Source of the DNA: Oceanisphaera avium
GTDB taxonomy: Bacteria > Pseudomonadota > Gammaproteobacteria > Enterobacterales > Aeromonadaceae
Length of the DNA: 64,000 nt
Direction: 5' to 3'
Assembly: GCF_002157875.1 (NCBI RefSeq)
Contig: NZ_CP021376.1
Location: forward strand, 1,926,001 to 1,990,000
Made by a program: the position numbers and the translations under genes. The notes under the pieces were generated by a model. The model had not been told where the DNA came from, ran no database searches, and worked only from the letters and a program-made list of their open reading frames with translations. Below, piece by piece: positions 31,164-41,021 of this stretch (the first letter of the stretch is position 1; every line of letters starts with the position of its first letter).

Positions 31164-31193
31164 ATTCTAGGCTATGCACCGACCGTGTTGCAA
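31164..31193 (-). promoter_or_regulatory. tRNA operon promoter
   Basis: On the minus strand TTGCAA (31188-31193) and TAGAAT (31164-31169) are 18 bases apart and end 15 bases before the first tRNA. Confidence 0.65.
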
Positions 31194-31394
31194 GGGCTGA
31201 ATGCGAAGTTTTTGTTATTCTGGGTTTAAGTGCGCAATAAATCAGCAATAATGACATTAATTATGTTCTTCTCAGCAAATCGACCTAGTATTAGCCCTCG
31301 TCTTTCACTACTACAGGGGAGTTGACTTGTCGCCACTGAGCCCTTGGTGTATCGTGCCAAGCGACTCTCAGCACTGGTTTATGACCTGATACTT

Positions 31395-32336
31395 ATGACG
31401 CTAGATAACGACTCTCCCTATCTTGTTTTTTCTCGCCAAGCTTGGTCTGAGCTGCGCGATACTGTGCATCAGCCACTCACTGAGGCGGAGCTTGCTCGCC
31501 TGCGTGGCATAAATGACAAAGTATCTCCCGCTGAAGTTAGAGATATTTACCTGCCGCTGTCGCGCTTATTAAATCTTTATATAAAAGCAAAACAAAGACG
31601 CAGCAAGGTCTTAGATCAGTTCTTAAGAAAAGAACCCCGTCATTTACCCTACATTATTAGCTTGGCGGGTTCAGTAGCGGTGGGTAAAAGTACTACAGCA
31701 CGAATTATGGCTGCATTATTAGCGCGCTGGCCGCAACACCCCAAGGTGGCATTAGTAACGACCGATGGCTTTTTGTATCCCAATAGCGAGCTAGAAGCGC
31801 GCGGGCTGATGCATAAGAAAGGTTTCCCTGAGTCGTATGATATTCGACGACTGGTACAGTTTGTATCAGACATAAAGTCAGGCAAGCCCAGAGTCACGGC
31901 CCCCGTTTATTCTCATTTAAGCTATGACGTTATTCCCGGTGCTGAAGAAGTAGTAGAACAGCCCGATATCGTTATTATTGAGGGGTTAAACGTATTACAA
32001 AGCGGCATGGATTACCCTCATGAGCCCCACCGCGTGTTTGTGTCAGATTTTGTGGATTTTTCTATTTTTGTCGATGCCGAGCCTTCATTGTTAAAGACTT
32101 GGTATGTAGAGCGCTTTTTAAAGCTGCGCGACGGCGCCTTTAGTGATCCCGACTCTTATTTTCATCATTACGCTCAACTATCACAGGCAGAAGCCGTGGC
32201 CACCGCCAGTCGTATTTGGCAAGAAATTAACTACCAAAATTTAAAGCAAAATATTCTGCCCACCAAAGACAGAGCCGAATTAATTTTAACGAAAGGCCAA
32301 GCACATGGCATAGAACAGGTATGGCTTAAGAAGTGA
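31395..32336 (+). CDS. coaA: Pantothenate kinase (type I)
   Basis: CoaA phosphorylates pantothenate, the first and regulated step of coenzyme A synthesis. The P-loop is [20 protein letters not shown], and [18 protein letters not shown] and [16 protein letters not shown] are family blocks. The frame is open 17 codons further upstream to a GTG, but ATG 31395 ([12 protein letters not shown]) aligns with the E. coli start and gives 313 residues (316 in E. coli). No clear ribosome-binding site is visible. It faces birA, and an AT-poor stretch with GTGAGG-type repeats separates them. Confidence 0.94.
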   Translation: MTLDNDSPYLVFSRQAWSELRDTVHQPLTEAELARLRGINDKVSPAEVRDIYLPLSRLLNLYIKAKQRRSKVLDQFLRKEPRHLPYIISLAGSVAVGKSTTARIMAALLARWPQHPKVALVTTDGFLYPNSELEARGLMHKKGFPESYDIRRLVQFVSDIKSGKPRVTAPVYSHLSYDVIPGAEEVVEQPDIVIIEGLNVLQSGMDYPHEPHRVFVSDFVDFSIFVDAEPSLLKTWYVERFLKLRDGAFSDPDSYFHHYAQLSQAEAVATASRIWQEINYQNLKQNILPTKDRAELILTKGQAHGIEQVWLKK

Positions 32337-32385
32337 CTGCGGTGAAGCGGAATGTGTGAGGAGGATAAGGCACTGCGCCTCACCC

Positions 32386-33351
32386 TCACTCGCCGCGCAA
32401 CGACACTTCACCGCCAAGGTAGCGTTGTATGCTGCCATTACTCAATTCCAGTAACAAGGCGCCCTGCTCGTCTATACCGCGCGCTATGCCATGAATAACT
32501 TGCTCACTCATTAATACCTTTACCGCTTTACCATTGAAATAATCTAAGCGGTTCCATTGCTCTTGAAAAGCCGCGATACCTTGAGCTTCAAAGATAGCTA
32601 AGCAGTGTTGTAGATGTTGACTAAGCGCTATCACCAAGCCATTGCGATCCTTAATCTCGCCTAGCTCAGCGAGCTCGGCCACCGGCTGACTGATATGCGC
32701 CTGCTCGGGTGTCGGTAATAATAAATTCAATCCGACACCAATCACCAAATGGCAGGAGCCACCAGCAGTACCGGACATCTCGACCAAAATACCCGCTAAT
32801 TTACGGCCATTCACATATAAGTCATTGGGCCACTTAAGCGCTACTCCTTTAAAACCTTGGGCATTTAATGCCTCTACTATGGCTATTCCCACTACTAAAC
32901 TTAAGCCCATAGCGGCGGCCATACCTTGCTCTAAACGCCAATACATACTCATAATCAGCTGCCCGCCAAAAGGGGACACCCAAGCGCGACCACGACGCCC
33001 GCGCCCCGCGGTTTGGCATTCAGCAACACAGATATCACCGTTATTAAGATGGGCTAATTGACTTAACCAGTGTTGATTAGTCGAGCCAATCACAGGTTTT
33101 AGCTCTACCCGTTGCGGTGCCAACGCTTGGCTTAAGCGAGGGTGATCTAATAATTGTAAGGGCACGGCCAAACGGTAACCTTTGCCGCTGACACTATAAA
33201 TCTCTAAACCCAGCGCTTTAATTGCTTGAATATGCTTACTAATGGCGGCGCGACTGACTAATAATTGCTCACCGAGTTGTTCACCAGAGTGAAATTGGCC
33301 ATCGGCTAATAAGGCAACTAATGCTTGGCGTAAGGGACTTAGCTCAGACAC
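32386..33351 (-). CDS. birA: Biotin ligase and biotin operon repressor BirA
   Basis: BirA activates biotin and attaches it to the biotin carrier protein, and when holding biotinyl-AMP it represses the bio operon. The N-terminal winged helix-turn-helix (QLGEQLLVSRAAISKHIQAI, residues about 21-40) shows this is the bifunctional form. The ligase site is TAGRGRRGRAWVSPFGGQL, and LKWPNDLYVNGRKLAGIL follows. The 321 residues equal E. coli. The start overlaps the murB stop by 13 bases, as in E. coli. Confidence 0.95.
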   Translation of the reverse strand: MSELSPLRQALVALLADGQFHSGEQLGEQLLVSRAAISKHIQAIKALGLEIYSVSGKGYRLAVPLQLLDHPRLSQALAPQRVELKPVIGSTNQHWLSQLAHLNNGDICVAECQTAGRGRRGRAWVSPFGGQLIMSMYWRLEQGMAAAMGLSLVVGIAIVEALNAQGFKGVALKWPNDLYVNGRKLAGILVEMSGTAGGSCHLVIGVGLNLLLPTPEQAHISQPVAELAELGEIKDRNGLVIALSQHLQHCLAIFEAQGIAAFQEQWNRLDYFNGKAVKVLMSEQVIHGIARGIDEQGALLLELSNGSIQRYLGGEVSLRGE

Positions 33352-34376
33352 GCTAACGCCTCATCCAAATAGGTTTCACCCTGCTCGCCTATCATGCGCA
33401 CTTCTGGCTCAAGACGTACACCGAACATCTGCTCCACTCGCTCACGCACTAAGGCTGCCAGACGCAGCACATCTTCGGCGCTGGCATCACCGTGGTTCAC
33501 TAACACTAAGGCTTGTTGCGTATGCACGCCGGCGCCGCCAATTTTTACACCTTTAAGCCCCGCTTGTTCAATTAGCCAGCCCGCTGCCAGTTTACTTAAC
33601 CCCGCCTCGGCGGCAAAAACGGGCAAGGCTGGCCAAGCTAATTTAAGCGCCTGTGCTTGAGCACTTATCACTTTAGGATTTTTAAAAAAACTTCCTGCAT
33701 TGCCAAGCTTAGCGGGATCAGGCAATTTGGCTTGGCGAGTGGCACACACTTTTTCGAAGACTTGCTTAGGAGTCGCTCTCTCACCTAGCTCAGCCAAGGG
33801 GCCATAACCCAGCACAGGTTGCCAAGCTTTAGGTAAGCAAAAAGTGACGCTTACAATAAAGTGGCTACGCGCTTCATGCTTAAAAACACTGTCACGATAA
33901 CCAAAAGCGCATTCTTCTTTAGACCAAATTTTATACTCGCCACTTTGCCAATCAAAGCTTTCTACTTGATGACAAAACTGCGCCAGCTCTACACCATAAG
34001 CACCAATGTTTTGTACCGGAGAGGCGCCTACTGTGCCTGGGATCAGACTTAAATTTTCTAAGCCTGGCATATTATTGTCTAAGCACCAGCACACCAGTTG
34101 ATGCCAATTCTCGCCCCCCTCAACGGTTAATAGCCACGCATCGGGTGTTTCGCTCACCTGCTTACCTTTAAGGCGATTCACTAAGACTAAACTTTTAAAA
34201 TGCTTAGTAAAAAGCAAGTTTGAGCCCTCGCCCACCAGCAAGGGCAGTTCAGGATTGGCTTGCCATAAGCTTGATAATTGGGCACGTTCGCTTAACTCCA
34301 CCAGATGCTGTGCATTAAGCGCCAGACCAAAGGTGTTATAAGGTGCGAGAGAGAGGGGGGTTGAGGTCGCGGACAT
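33339..34376 (-). CDS. murB: UDP-N-acetylenolpyruvoylglucosamine reductase
   Basis: MurB reduces enolpyruvyl-UDP-GlcNAc to UDP-MurNAc with NADPH and FAD, an early peptidoglycan step. The sequence opens YNTFGLALNAQHLVEL, and LLVGEGSNLL is the FAD-binding part. IPGTVGASPVQNIGAYGVEL and AGSFFKNP hold catalytic residues. The 345 residues are typical of the type I enzyme (342 in E. coli). murB-birA is a two-gene operon. Confidence 0.95.
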   Translation of the reverse strand: MSATSTPLSLAPYNTFGLALNAQHLVELSERAQLSSLWQANPELPLLVGEGSNLLFTKHFKSLVLVNRLKGKQVSETPDAWLLTVEGGENWHQLVCWCLDNNMPGLENLSLIPGTVGASPVQNIGAYGVELAQFCHQVESFDWQSGEYKIWSKEECAFGYRDSVFKHEARSHFIVSVTFCLPKAWQPVLGYGPLAELGERATPKQVFEKVCATRQAKLPDPAKLGNAGSFFKNPKVISAQAQALKLAWPALPVFAAEAGLSKLAAGWLIEQAGLKGVKIGGAGVHTQQALVLVNHGDASAEDVLRLAALVRERVEQMFGVRLEPEVRMIGEQGETYLDEALACLS

Positions 34377-34603
34377 ATGAGTTTCCTAAATAAATGCTCG
34401 CTCAGTGTACCTTAAGTTAGGCTTAGAGAGGAATGCGCGCTTCTGAGGCTAAGTGAGTTAATGCTATTTAAGAATAAATATAAGAGGCCACTTTTATAAT
34501 AATAAGCGAAGTAAATTCTTGCTTGCGCGGTCTGCTTAAATCTAGAGAGTGTATGGTTCGCTCTTTTTTCTAATTATATATCGACTAAGCACAAGGACAG
34601 CTC

Positions 34604-36358
34604 ATGCCCCTACCCACTTTAAAATACAGACTCAAGCGGCTAAATGCGCTAAGCGTCGTTAGCCTGCTCAGCGTAGGATTATTATTTGCTTGTGGCGAAG
34701 TGTCTAATGCTCAACCTAGCGCTGATGGCAAGGTTTCCCAAAAGAGCGCTCATACCTCTTCACGAGATATGTTGCCTTCACAGATGCTCACGCGCTTACA
34801 AGCCTTGCCACAAATCACTCAAGGCTTAGGTGAGCAAGGGAGTGACGTGATTGATACCCACAAACCGACCTTAGTAAAATTTTGGGCCAGTTGGTGTCCA
34901 CTGTGTTTGGGCACGCTCGAGGAAAGCGAAAATTGGCGTAGCGATGCTAAGTTTGCCAGCCTTAACTTAGTGACGCTGACCAGCCCTGGGCATTTGGGCG
35001 AAAAAGCCGAGCCTAAATTTAGTGCTTGGTATAGCGGCGTACAAGGAGATTACCCCCAGCTGCCAGTATTAACCGACGACACAGGCGTTCTGATCAAGCA
35101 GCTGGGCATACAAGTTTATCCCAGCTGGGCCTTATTGGATAAGAACGGCAATTTAGTACAACTTATCAAAGGCAATATGACGCCTAAACAAGCCTATGCT
35201 TTAGCCGATAGCGCCAGCACTAACGTGCGTAGTATTAATCAGCGCCGAGCTACCCCCGCCTCTAGTCAGACTAGCGAAGTTGCTGTTAGCAAGCCTAAGC
35301 AGGAAGAGGGGGTTTATTATAACGAGCAAGGACTGCCCATCGAGACCCGTACTATATATCTAGCCGGTGGCTGCTTTTGGGGTGTAGAAGCTTATATGGA
35401 GCGTATTACTGGGGTGGTAGATGCAATATCTGGCTATGCTAATGGCGATCCTAAACTCAACAATCCAAGCTATGAGCAAGTGATTGGCGGCTCCGGCCAT
35501 GCTGAGGCGGTGCAAGTTATCTATGACGCCAATAAAATAAGCTTAGAAAAGCTGTTGCAGTATTATTTTAGGGTCATTGATCCCACTAGCCTCAATAAAC
35601 AAGGCAACGATCGCGGGATTCAGTATCGCACCGGTATTTATTATATCGATAACAGCGAGCGCACCGTGATCGACAAAGTCATTAAAGAGCAGCAAGGGAA
35701 ATATAAGCAAAAAATTGTGGTAGAAGAGCAGCCACTCGAACATTTTTATAAAGCCGAAATTTACCATCAAGATTATTTAGCTAAAAATCCTAATGGCTAT
35801 TGTCATGTGGACTTAAGCTTGGCCGACGATGAGCTTGAAGATGCTACTCCCATTACGCCTGCGGCAAAGCTCGCACCGGCGGATACGGTTAACCAAGCAT
35901 TAGAGGCTAAGCGTTACGCAAACTTTGATAAGAGTGCGCTCAAAACTACGCTGACTAAGGCGCAATATAATATTACTCAAAAAGCCGGCACCGAGCGCGC
36001 CTATAGCCATGAATATGATTATCTGTTTGCGCCAGGTATTTATGTCGACGTGGTCAGCGGCGAGCCATTATTTTTATCTAACGATAAATATGACTCACAG
36101 TGTGGCTGGCCTAGCTTTACCAAGCCAATAGCTAGCCAAGTGGTGACCGAACATGAAGATAGAGCCTTTAATATGCGCCGCATCGAAGTTCGCTCTCGCG
36201 TAGCTGATTCCCACTTAGGTCATGTATTTGAGGATGGGCCTAAAGACCGTGGCGGCTTACGTTATTGCATCAATGGTGGCGCGCTGCAATTTATTCCTTT
36301 AGAAGTCATGCCCCAGTCCGGCTACGGCGCCTTGGTAGAACTGGTAAAGCAGAGTTAA
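34604..36358 (+). CDS. Thioredoxin-MsrA-MsrB fusion lipoprotein (PilB-like)
   Basis: This is a three-domain methionine sulfoxide reductase that repairs both sulfoxide stereoisomers outside the cytoplasm. Residues 1-30 are a signal ending in a lipobox (VGLLFAC, Cys30), so a lipoprotein is predicted. Residues about 60-210 are a thioredoxin-like domain with WCPLC (Cys98, Cys101). MsrA follows with GGCFWG (Cys257) and a recycling Cys near 400. MsrB follows with CGWPSF (Cys500), [12 protein letters not shown] and the catalytic RYCING (Cys555). The order is that of Neisseria PilB. It stands alone; its reductant is probably a DsbD-type protein elsewhere. Confidence 0.92.
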   Translation: MPLPTLKYRLKRLNALSVVSLLSVGLLFACGEVSNAQPSADGKVSQKSAHTSSRDMLPSQMLTRLQALPQITQGLGEQGSDVIDTHKPTLVKFWASWCPLCLGTLEESENWRSDAKFASLNLVTLTSPGHLGEKAEPKFSAWYSGVQGDYPQLPVLTDDTGVLIKQLGIQVYPSWALLDKNGNLVQLIKGNMTPKQAYALADSASTNVRSINQRRATPASSQTSEVAVSKPKQEEGVYYNEQGLPIETRTIYLAGGCFWGVEAYMERITGVVDAISGYANGDPKLNNPSYEQVIGGSGHAEAVQVIYDANKISLEKLLQYYFRVIDPTSLNKQGNDRGIQYRTGIYYIDNSERTVIDKVIKEQQGKYKQKIVVEEQPLEHFYKAEIYHQDYLAKNPNGYCHVDLSLADDELEDATPITPAAKLAPADTVNQALEAKRYANFDKSALKTTLTKAQYNITQKAGTERAYSHEYDYLFAPGIYVDVVSGEPLFLSNDKYDSQCGWPSFTKPIASQVVTEHEDRAFNMRRIEVRSRVADSHLGHVFEDGPKDRGGLRYCINGGALQFIPLEVMPQSGYGALVELVKQS

Positions 36359-36421
36359 TAAAAGCATACGTCTACATAACGCCGCGCTTAAGGCTAACAC
36401 TCGCTTTTGTATTATGCCGTT

Positions 36422-36442
36422 ATACCGGACTTGTTCCGGTAT
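36422..36442. repeat. Small REP-like hairpin
   Basis: ATACCGGA and TCCGGTAT form a perfect 8-base stem around CTTGT between the convergent msr and topB genes. No T run follows. GTGAGGTG nearby recurs at 55384. It looks like a short dispersed palindrome rather than a terminator. Confidence 0.4.
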
Positions 36443-36510
36443 GACGCTGTGAGGTGTTAACGCTAGAGCAAGCGCTATATTGACACTTGCCCTTCTACGC
36501 CACTAAGTCT

Positions 36511-38457
36511 CTAGTCTCTTTGTTTAGCTCGGCGCCTGGGACTTGCAGCCTTAGACTTTCGTTTTTTACGAAACGGCTGGCCGTGGCCTTTTAAGCCGGT
36601 AAAGACGATGTTATCTACCTGATTAATTAACACATTTAAGCCCTCGAGCAGGGGGCTCATAAATTGCTGATAACTGATGCGTTTTTCGGCAATGGCTTCT
36701 AACTGCGACTCCCAATGAGCTGTCATATCCGGCAATGCCATGATCGGCGGCAGCGATAAGATTAAGCGTCGTCCCACTTCGGTGGCGTGAATTTCCTTAC
36801 CCGATTTTACAAGAAACTCTCGCTTAAACAGCAATTCGATAATGCCCGCTCGCGTAGCTTCTGTGCCTAAGCCATCTGTCTCTCTGAGTACTTTTTTAAT
36901 CTCAGGATCCGAAACATAGCGGGCGATGCCTGTCATGGCCGCTAATAAAGTGGCATCGGTGAAATGTCTTGGTGGACTAGTCTGCTTTTCATCCAAGCGG
37001 CCATCGATACACTGCACGTCTTGGCCTTTTTTTACCTCTGGCAGTTTAACGTCGGAAAATTCAGCGTCTTCGCTATTCGTTTTCCCCTTAGTGGTACGCT
37101 CGGGGAAAAGCGCCTTCCACCCTTTGCTCACCACTTCCTTTTGCCGACTAATAAAAAGGCCACCGGCCACTTGAGTATCAATCTGCTTTTCTTGATATTG
37201 AAAAGGCGGATAAAACTGCATTAAATATTGGCGAGCCACGAGTTCATAAATTTTTAGCTCATCCCCCGATAACCGGCTGCCATCCAGCTTGCGGCTGGTA
37301 GGGATAATGGCATGGTGCGCCCCCACCTTGCCATCATTCCACGCCTTAGATTTAAGGCTTAAGTCGGCATTAGCCGCCGCATCGGCAAGGGCGCGGCTGG
37401 TGTGGCCAATCGCTTGGCTAACGTGGTGCTTGTCTTGATAATGGCCACTGGGCAAATAACGACAATCTGAACGCGGATAGGTAATAAGCTTATGGCGTTC
37501 ATAAAGCTGCTGACAAATATCTAGCGTTTTTTGCGCCGTTAAGTTAAAGCGCTTAGCGGCATCAATTTGTAAAGCCGATAAATTATAAGGCAAAGGCGGC
37601 GCTTGTTTTTTTATGCTCTCAGACACGGCCGTCACTTGTCCTGGTTGACCTGTAACTTTACTGAGCACGGTTTGGGCAAGTTTTTTTAATAATACACGCC
37701 CCTCTTCGTCCATATAAGGCTTACAGGCAAGGCTTGGCTGCCACTTGGCGATATAGGTTTCATTAGTCGTAGTTTGCAGCGTAATAAAGACCTCATAAAA
37801 AGGCGCAGAGATAAAGTTTTCAATCTCCAGATCGCGATGCACGACCAAGCCTAGAATGGGGGTTTGTACTCGCCCTACCGACAGCACGCCTTGATATCCT
37901 GCCGCCTGACCTTGCAAAGTACAAAGGCGAGTCATATTAATGCCATACAGCCAATCGGCGCGCGCCCGCGCCAGTGCAGAGGTAGCCAGTGGTATAAAGT
38001 CAGTATTTGGCCGTAAGTCTTGTAAAGAGCGCTTAATGGCCTCAGGATTCATATCATTAATTAAACAACGCAGCGCGGCCGCTCGCTTAGCTTTAGGCAC
38101 TTGGCAATAATTAATGATTTCATCAACTAGTATTTGCCCTACGCGATCGGGATCCCCCATATTAACTAAGGTGTCCGCTTGTTTAACCAGCTTTTTAACG
38201 ACGTTAAATTGCTTTTTTGTCGCAGCCTTAACACTGTGCTGCCAAACATCAGGCACTATAGGTAAATGTTCTTTACGCCATTTTTTATAGTCAGCGTTAT
38301 AAGCTTGGGGCTCGGCTTGCTCCAATAAATGCCCTATACACCAAGTTACTACATCCCCATTCGCCACTTTAATAAAGCCATCGCCTTTTTGATGTGGCTT
38401 AGGTAGCACGTCAGCTACAGCTCGCCCTACACTGGGCTTTTCCGCTATATAAAGCAT
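36511..38457 (-). CDS. topB: DNA topoisomerase III
   Basis: TopB is a type IA topoisomerase that decatenates DNA. The N-terminal TOPRIM domain begins MLYIAEKPSVGRAVADVLP and has NMGDPDRVGQILVDEI. The active tyrosine lies in LITYPRSDCRYLP, and TEATRAGIIELLFKR follows. The C terminus is basic (KKRKSKAASPRRRAKQRD) and has no zinc fingers. The frame is open to 38496, but ATG 38457 fits the family start and gives 648 residues (653 in E. coli). Confidence 0.95.
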   Translation of the reverse strand: MLYIAEKPSVGRAVADVLPKPHQKGDGFIKVANGDVVTWCIGHLLEQAEPQAYNADYKKWRKEHLPIVPDVWQHSVKAATKKQFNVVKKLVKQADTLVNMGDPDRVGQILVDEIINYCQVPKAKRAAALRCLINDMNPEAIKRSLQDLRPNTDFIPLATSALARARADWLYGINMTRLCTLQGQAAGYQGVLSVGRVQTPILGLVVHRDLEIENFISAPFYEVFITLQTTTNETYIAKWQPSLACKPYMDEEGRVLLKKLAQTVLSKVTGQPGQVTAVSESIKKQAPPLPYNLSALQIDAAKRFNLTAQKTLDICQQLYERHKLITYPRSDCRYLPSGHYQDKHHVSQAIGHTSRALADAAANADLSLKSKAWNDGKVGAHHAIIPTSRKLDGSRLSGDELKIYELVARQYLMQFYPPFQYQEKQIDTQVAGGLFISRQKEVVSKGWKALFPERTTKGKTNSEDAEFSDVKLPEVKKGQDVQCIDGRLDEKQTSPPRHFTDATLLAAMTGIARYVSDPEIKKVLRETDGLGTEATRAGIIELLFKREFLVKSGKEIHATEVGRRLILSLPPIMALPDMTAHWESQLEAIAEKRISYQQFMSPLLEGLNVLINQVDNIVFTGLKGHGQPFRKKRKSKAASPRRRAKQRD

Positions 38458-38530
38458 CACTGACTCGGTTTCTCCATCACGACTAGCACTGAGCAAAAAT
38501 AGGGAGGACGCTACAAAATTCTAAGAAGCG

Positions 38531-38992
38531 CTAGTAATCGTCTTGCAGTAAGAAGTCATCCATACACTCCACCATATAAATCCAATCATCTTCCATGACC
38601 GGGGTGACGGGATCTTCATCTCCTTCTCCATATTCTTGCCAATAAAAAGCGCGCAGCGCCAGGGGGAAGTCACCATAATCTTCGGCTAAGGAGGCTAGCG
38701 GACCAAACCATAAGATACGAGTTAGGCCGGCGGTCAAATCGTTTAAATACTCAGTAAGCACTTCTGGCTCAGGATATTGTTCAACGAGTAAATTAAAGCG
38801 CTCGGTAGCCACCTCGATTTGTTCCGGTTCGAGCTCGCCAAGTTCCGCCACATAATGTAGATAATCACTTAATAAATAGTCATAAGCCTGTTCTTTATCT
38901 TCTAACCATTGGCAGCGAGTTTCTTTACGACTGATCACCGATAAAGCCACGCCCTCATCTAAAAAACACAATGCCCATGCCTTATTATCCAT
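38531..38992 (-). CDS. Acidic conserved hypothetical protein
   Basis: This 153-residue protein is strongly acidic (for example EYGEGDEDP and EDDWIYMVECMDDF) and has no signal peptide, membrane span or known motif. GGAG lies six bases before the ATG, and codon use matches the neighbours, so it is a real gene. It lies 73 bases before topB on the same strand and may share its transcript. The function is unknown; its composition suggests a soluble protein-binding or inhibitor role, but that is a guess. Confidence 0.6.
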   Translation of the reverse strand: MDNKAWALCFLDEGVALSVISRKETRCQWLEDKEQAYDYLLSDYLHYVAELGELEPEQIEVATERFNLLVEQYPEPEVLTEYLNDLTAGLTRILWFGPLASLAEDYGDFPLALRAFYWQEYGEGDEDPVTPVMEDDWIYMVECMDDFLLQDDY

Positions 38993-39137
38993 TCACTACT
39001 CCGCCATTTGTTGTTCACTCACCTATCTGGCGGTCAGTTTAGCCCAACCAACTCGACAGAGGAACCTAAGTACTCAGCGCATTATAAACCGGCTTTGTTA
39101 TCGATAAGGCGGGATCACTCCTTGTTGCAATCAAAAT

Positions 39138-39163
39138 AAAAAACGGCCTAAATGGCCGTTTTT
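39138..39163 (-). terminator. Intrinsic terminator of the glrK-qseG-glrR operon
   Basis: AAAAACGGCC pairs with GGCCGTTTTT around a five-base loop, with T and A runs on both sides. It lies 25 bases after the glrR stop and may work in both directions. Confidence 0.85.
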
Positions 39164-39187
39164 AAAATACTTATAAGCACTAACAAT

Positions 39188-40530
39188 TTACTGTTGGCGC
39201 TTTTCTTTATAAGTACTGGCTTCAATATTATGCCGGCTTAATAGTTTATAAAAATCAGTCCGGTTGCGCCCCGCTAATTGTGCGGCTTGGCTGACGTTAC
39301 CATCTGTCATGCGTAATATTTTATGTAAATAGAGCCGCTCAAATTCGGCTCTAGCTTCATTAAAGGTAGGGAAATCCTCACCACTGTCCGCTAAGATACT
39401 TTCAAGTAACTGAGTGCCAATCACCGGCACTGAAGCCATGGCAACCGCTTGCTCTACCACATTTAATAATTGGCGAACATTGCCCGGCCAACTCGCTGAA
39501 GCCAACATAGAAAGCGCCTCAGGAGAAAAGCCGGTGACGGGGGTTTGCTGGCGGCTTTTCAACTGTTCAAGTGCTTGGCGAGCTAATAAAGGAATGTCTT
39601 CAGGTCTTTCTTCTAGTGCTGGTAACTGCAGGTTCATTACATTTAGCCGGTAGAACAAGTCTTCTCGAAATGTACCTTGCTCCATGGCTGTGACTAAATC
39701 CCGACTGGTGGAAGACAATACTCGCACGTCGGTAGTGGCGTCTTGGCTAGCCCCCAAGCCCGCACTTGTTGCTGAGTAAGAACCTGCACCAATTTACCCT
39801 GTAAGGCAGGACTTAACTCGCCCACATCTTCTAGCAATAAAGTACCACCAGTAGCGGTAATAAAAGCGCCAGGATGATCAGAAACAGCGCCCGCAAAAGC
39901 CCCCTTAACGTGCCCAAATAGCTCAGCTTCTAGCAGCTGTTCTGTCATGGCTCCGCAGTTTAAAGAGATAAAAGGATAATCTTGGCGAGGGCTAGCGTCA
40001 TGCAGCGCCTGTGCCATTAGTCCTTTACCCGCACCAGAAGGCCCGGTGATTAAGACGTTAATATCTAACGGAGCAATACGTCGCGCCTGATCTAATAGCG
40101 CAATCATAATGGGGCTTCTGGTTTGCACTCTTTGTTGCCAATCATCCACTACTGCGGGTAAAGATACCGCCAGCGCCTCATTAATCGTTTTGCGTAACTC
40201 TTCTTTATCGATAGGCTTAGTTAAAAAACCAAACACGCCTGAGCGAGTAGCCGTTATGGCATCGGTAATAGAACCATGGGCGGTCATGATCACTACCGGC
40301 AGGCCTACATGCTGGCGCTGGATTCGCTCAAATAACGCTAAGCCGTCCATGCCATCCATACGCAAGTCACTAAGCACTAAATCAGGGCGCTCATGCTCTA
40401 GCCAAGCTAGCGCTTCAGTGCCGTTAGCCGCGGTGGTGACCGCAAAGCCTTCACTCTTTAGGCGCAGTCCCAATAACTTTAGTAAGCTGACATCATCGTC
40501 TACCAGCAGTATTCTGGCTTTACGCTTCAT
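39188..40530 (-). pseudogene. glrR: Sigma-54 response regulator GlrR (QseF), frameshifted
   Basis: GlrR is the response regulator of GlrK. Two overlapping frames together cover the protein. The first (39694-40530) has the receiver domain with phospho-site Asp55 (LVLSDLRMDG) and most of the AAA+ domain. The second (39188-39757) has the rest and the Fis-type helix-turn-helix (NVSQAAQLAGRNRTDFYKLL). They join at a G5 run (in GCTTGGGGGCTAGCC, near 39754); one more G would restore RAWGASQDATTDVRV. The AAA+ motifs are also odd: GAFAGA for the sigma-54 contact loop GAFTGA, LLLED for Walker B DE, and GPSGAGKG for Walker A. A sequencing error could explain the frameshift but not these residues. Confidence 0.8.
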
Positions 40531-40535
40531 GGCGG

Positions 40536-41021
40536 TTACTCTTGAAATTTACGATCGTTAATTTGCTGATCTATGCTGGCTAGCTCTTTTAACTTTTGAG
40601 TTAAATTATTCACCTGTTGCTGGCGTTCAGCTAGCTGGCGCTGCATATTTATCATTTCTTGATTATAGGCTTGATAGGTTCCTAACAATTTTTGTTCGCT
40701 AGAAGAAGCGCTACTTAAATGTTGCTGAAATAATTGTTGAGCTTGCTGGCGCTGGTTAAGCGATGCTTTAGGATGGCTTAGCCACAGCGCTTTTTTTAGC
40801 TGCGCGTTGGAAGTATTTGGTAGTTGATTCAATGCCTGTTGGCGCTGGTTTGGGTTGCTATGTAGCACTTTATCCGATAGAGCTAACCAAGCGTTTAATT
40901 GCTTAGTTTGCGAAGGCACTCTTATTTCGACCTTAGTTTCGGGCGATTTAGATTGCGGAAAAGGCAAGGTACAGCCAGAAAGTGCCAATGCGAAGGCGGT
41001 GCAATACCATGCTTTATTCAT
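40536..41021 (-). CDS. qseG: QseG-like lipoprotein
   Basis: This 161-residue lipoprotein has a signal with lipobox ALSGC (Cys17). After that the protein is largely helical and rich in Gln, with a C-terminal coiled coil (MINMQRQLAERQQQVNNLTQ and onwards). In enterobacteria QseG is an outer-membrane lipoprotein that binds and stimulates the kinase GlrK/QseE from the periplasm. The position between glrK and glrR is exactly that of qseG. Sequence identity could not be measured; the call rests on position, lipobox and shape. Confidence 0.75.
   Translation of the reverse strand: MNKAWYCTAFALALSGCTLPFPQSKSPETKVEIRVPSQTKQLNAWLALSDKVLHSNPNQRQQALNQLPNTSNAQLKKALWLSHPKASLNQRQQAQQLFQQHLSSASSSEQKLLGTYQAYNQEMINMQRQLAERQQQVNNLTQKLKELASIDQQINDRKFQE

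Noticed and set aside
39740..39765. Programmed -1 frameshift in glrR
   Set aside because: The join does not have the X XXY YYZ slippery pattern and no stem is seen at the usual distance; a missing G is simpler.
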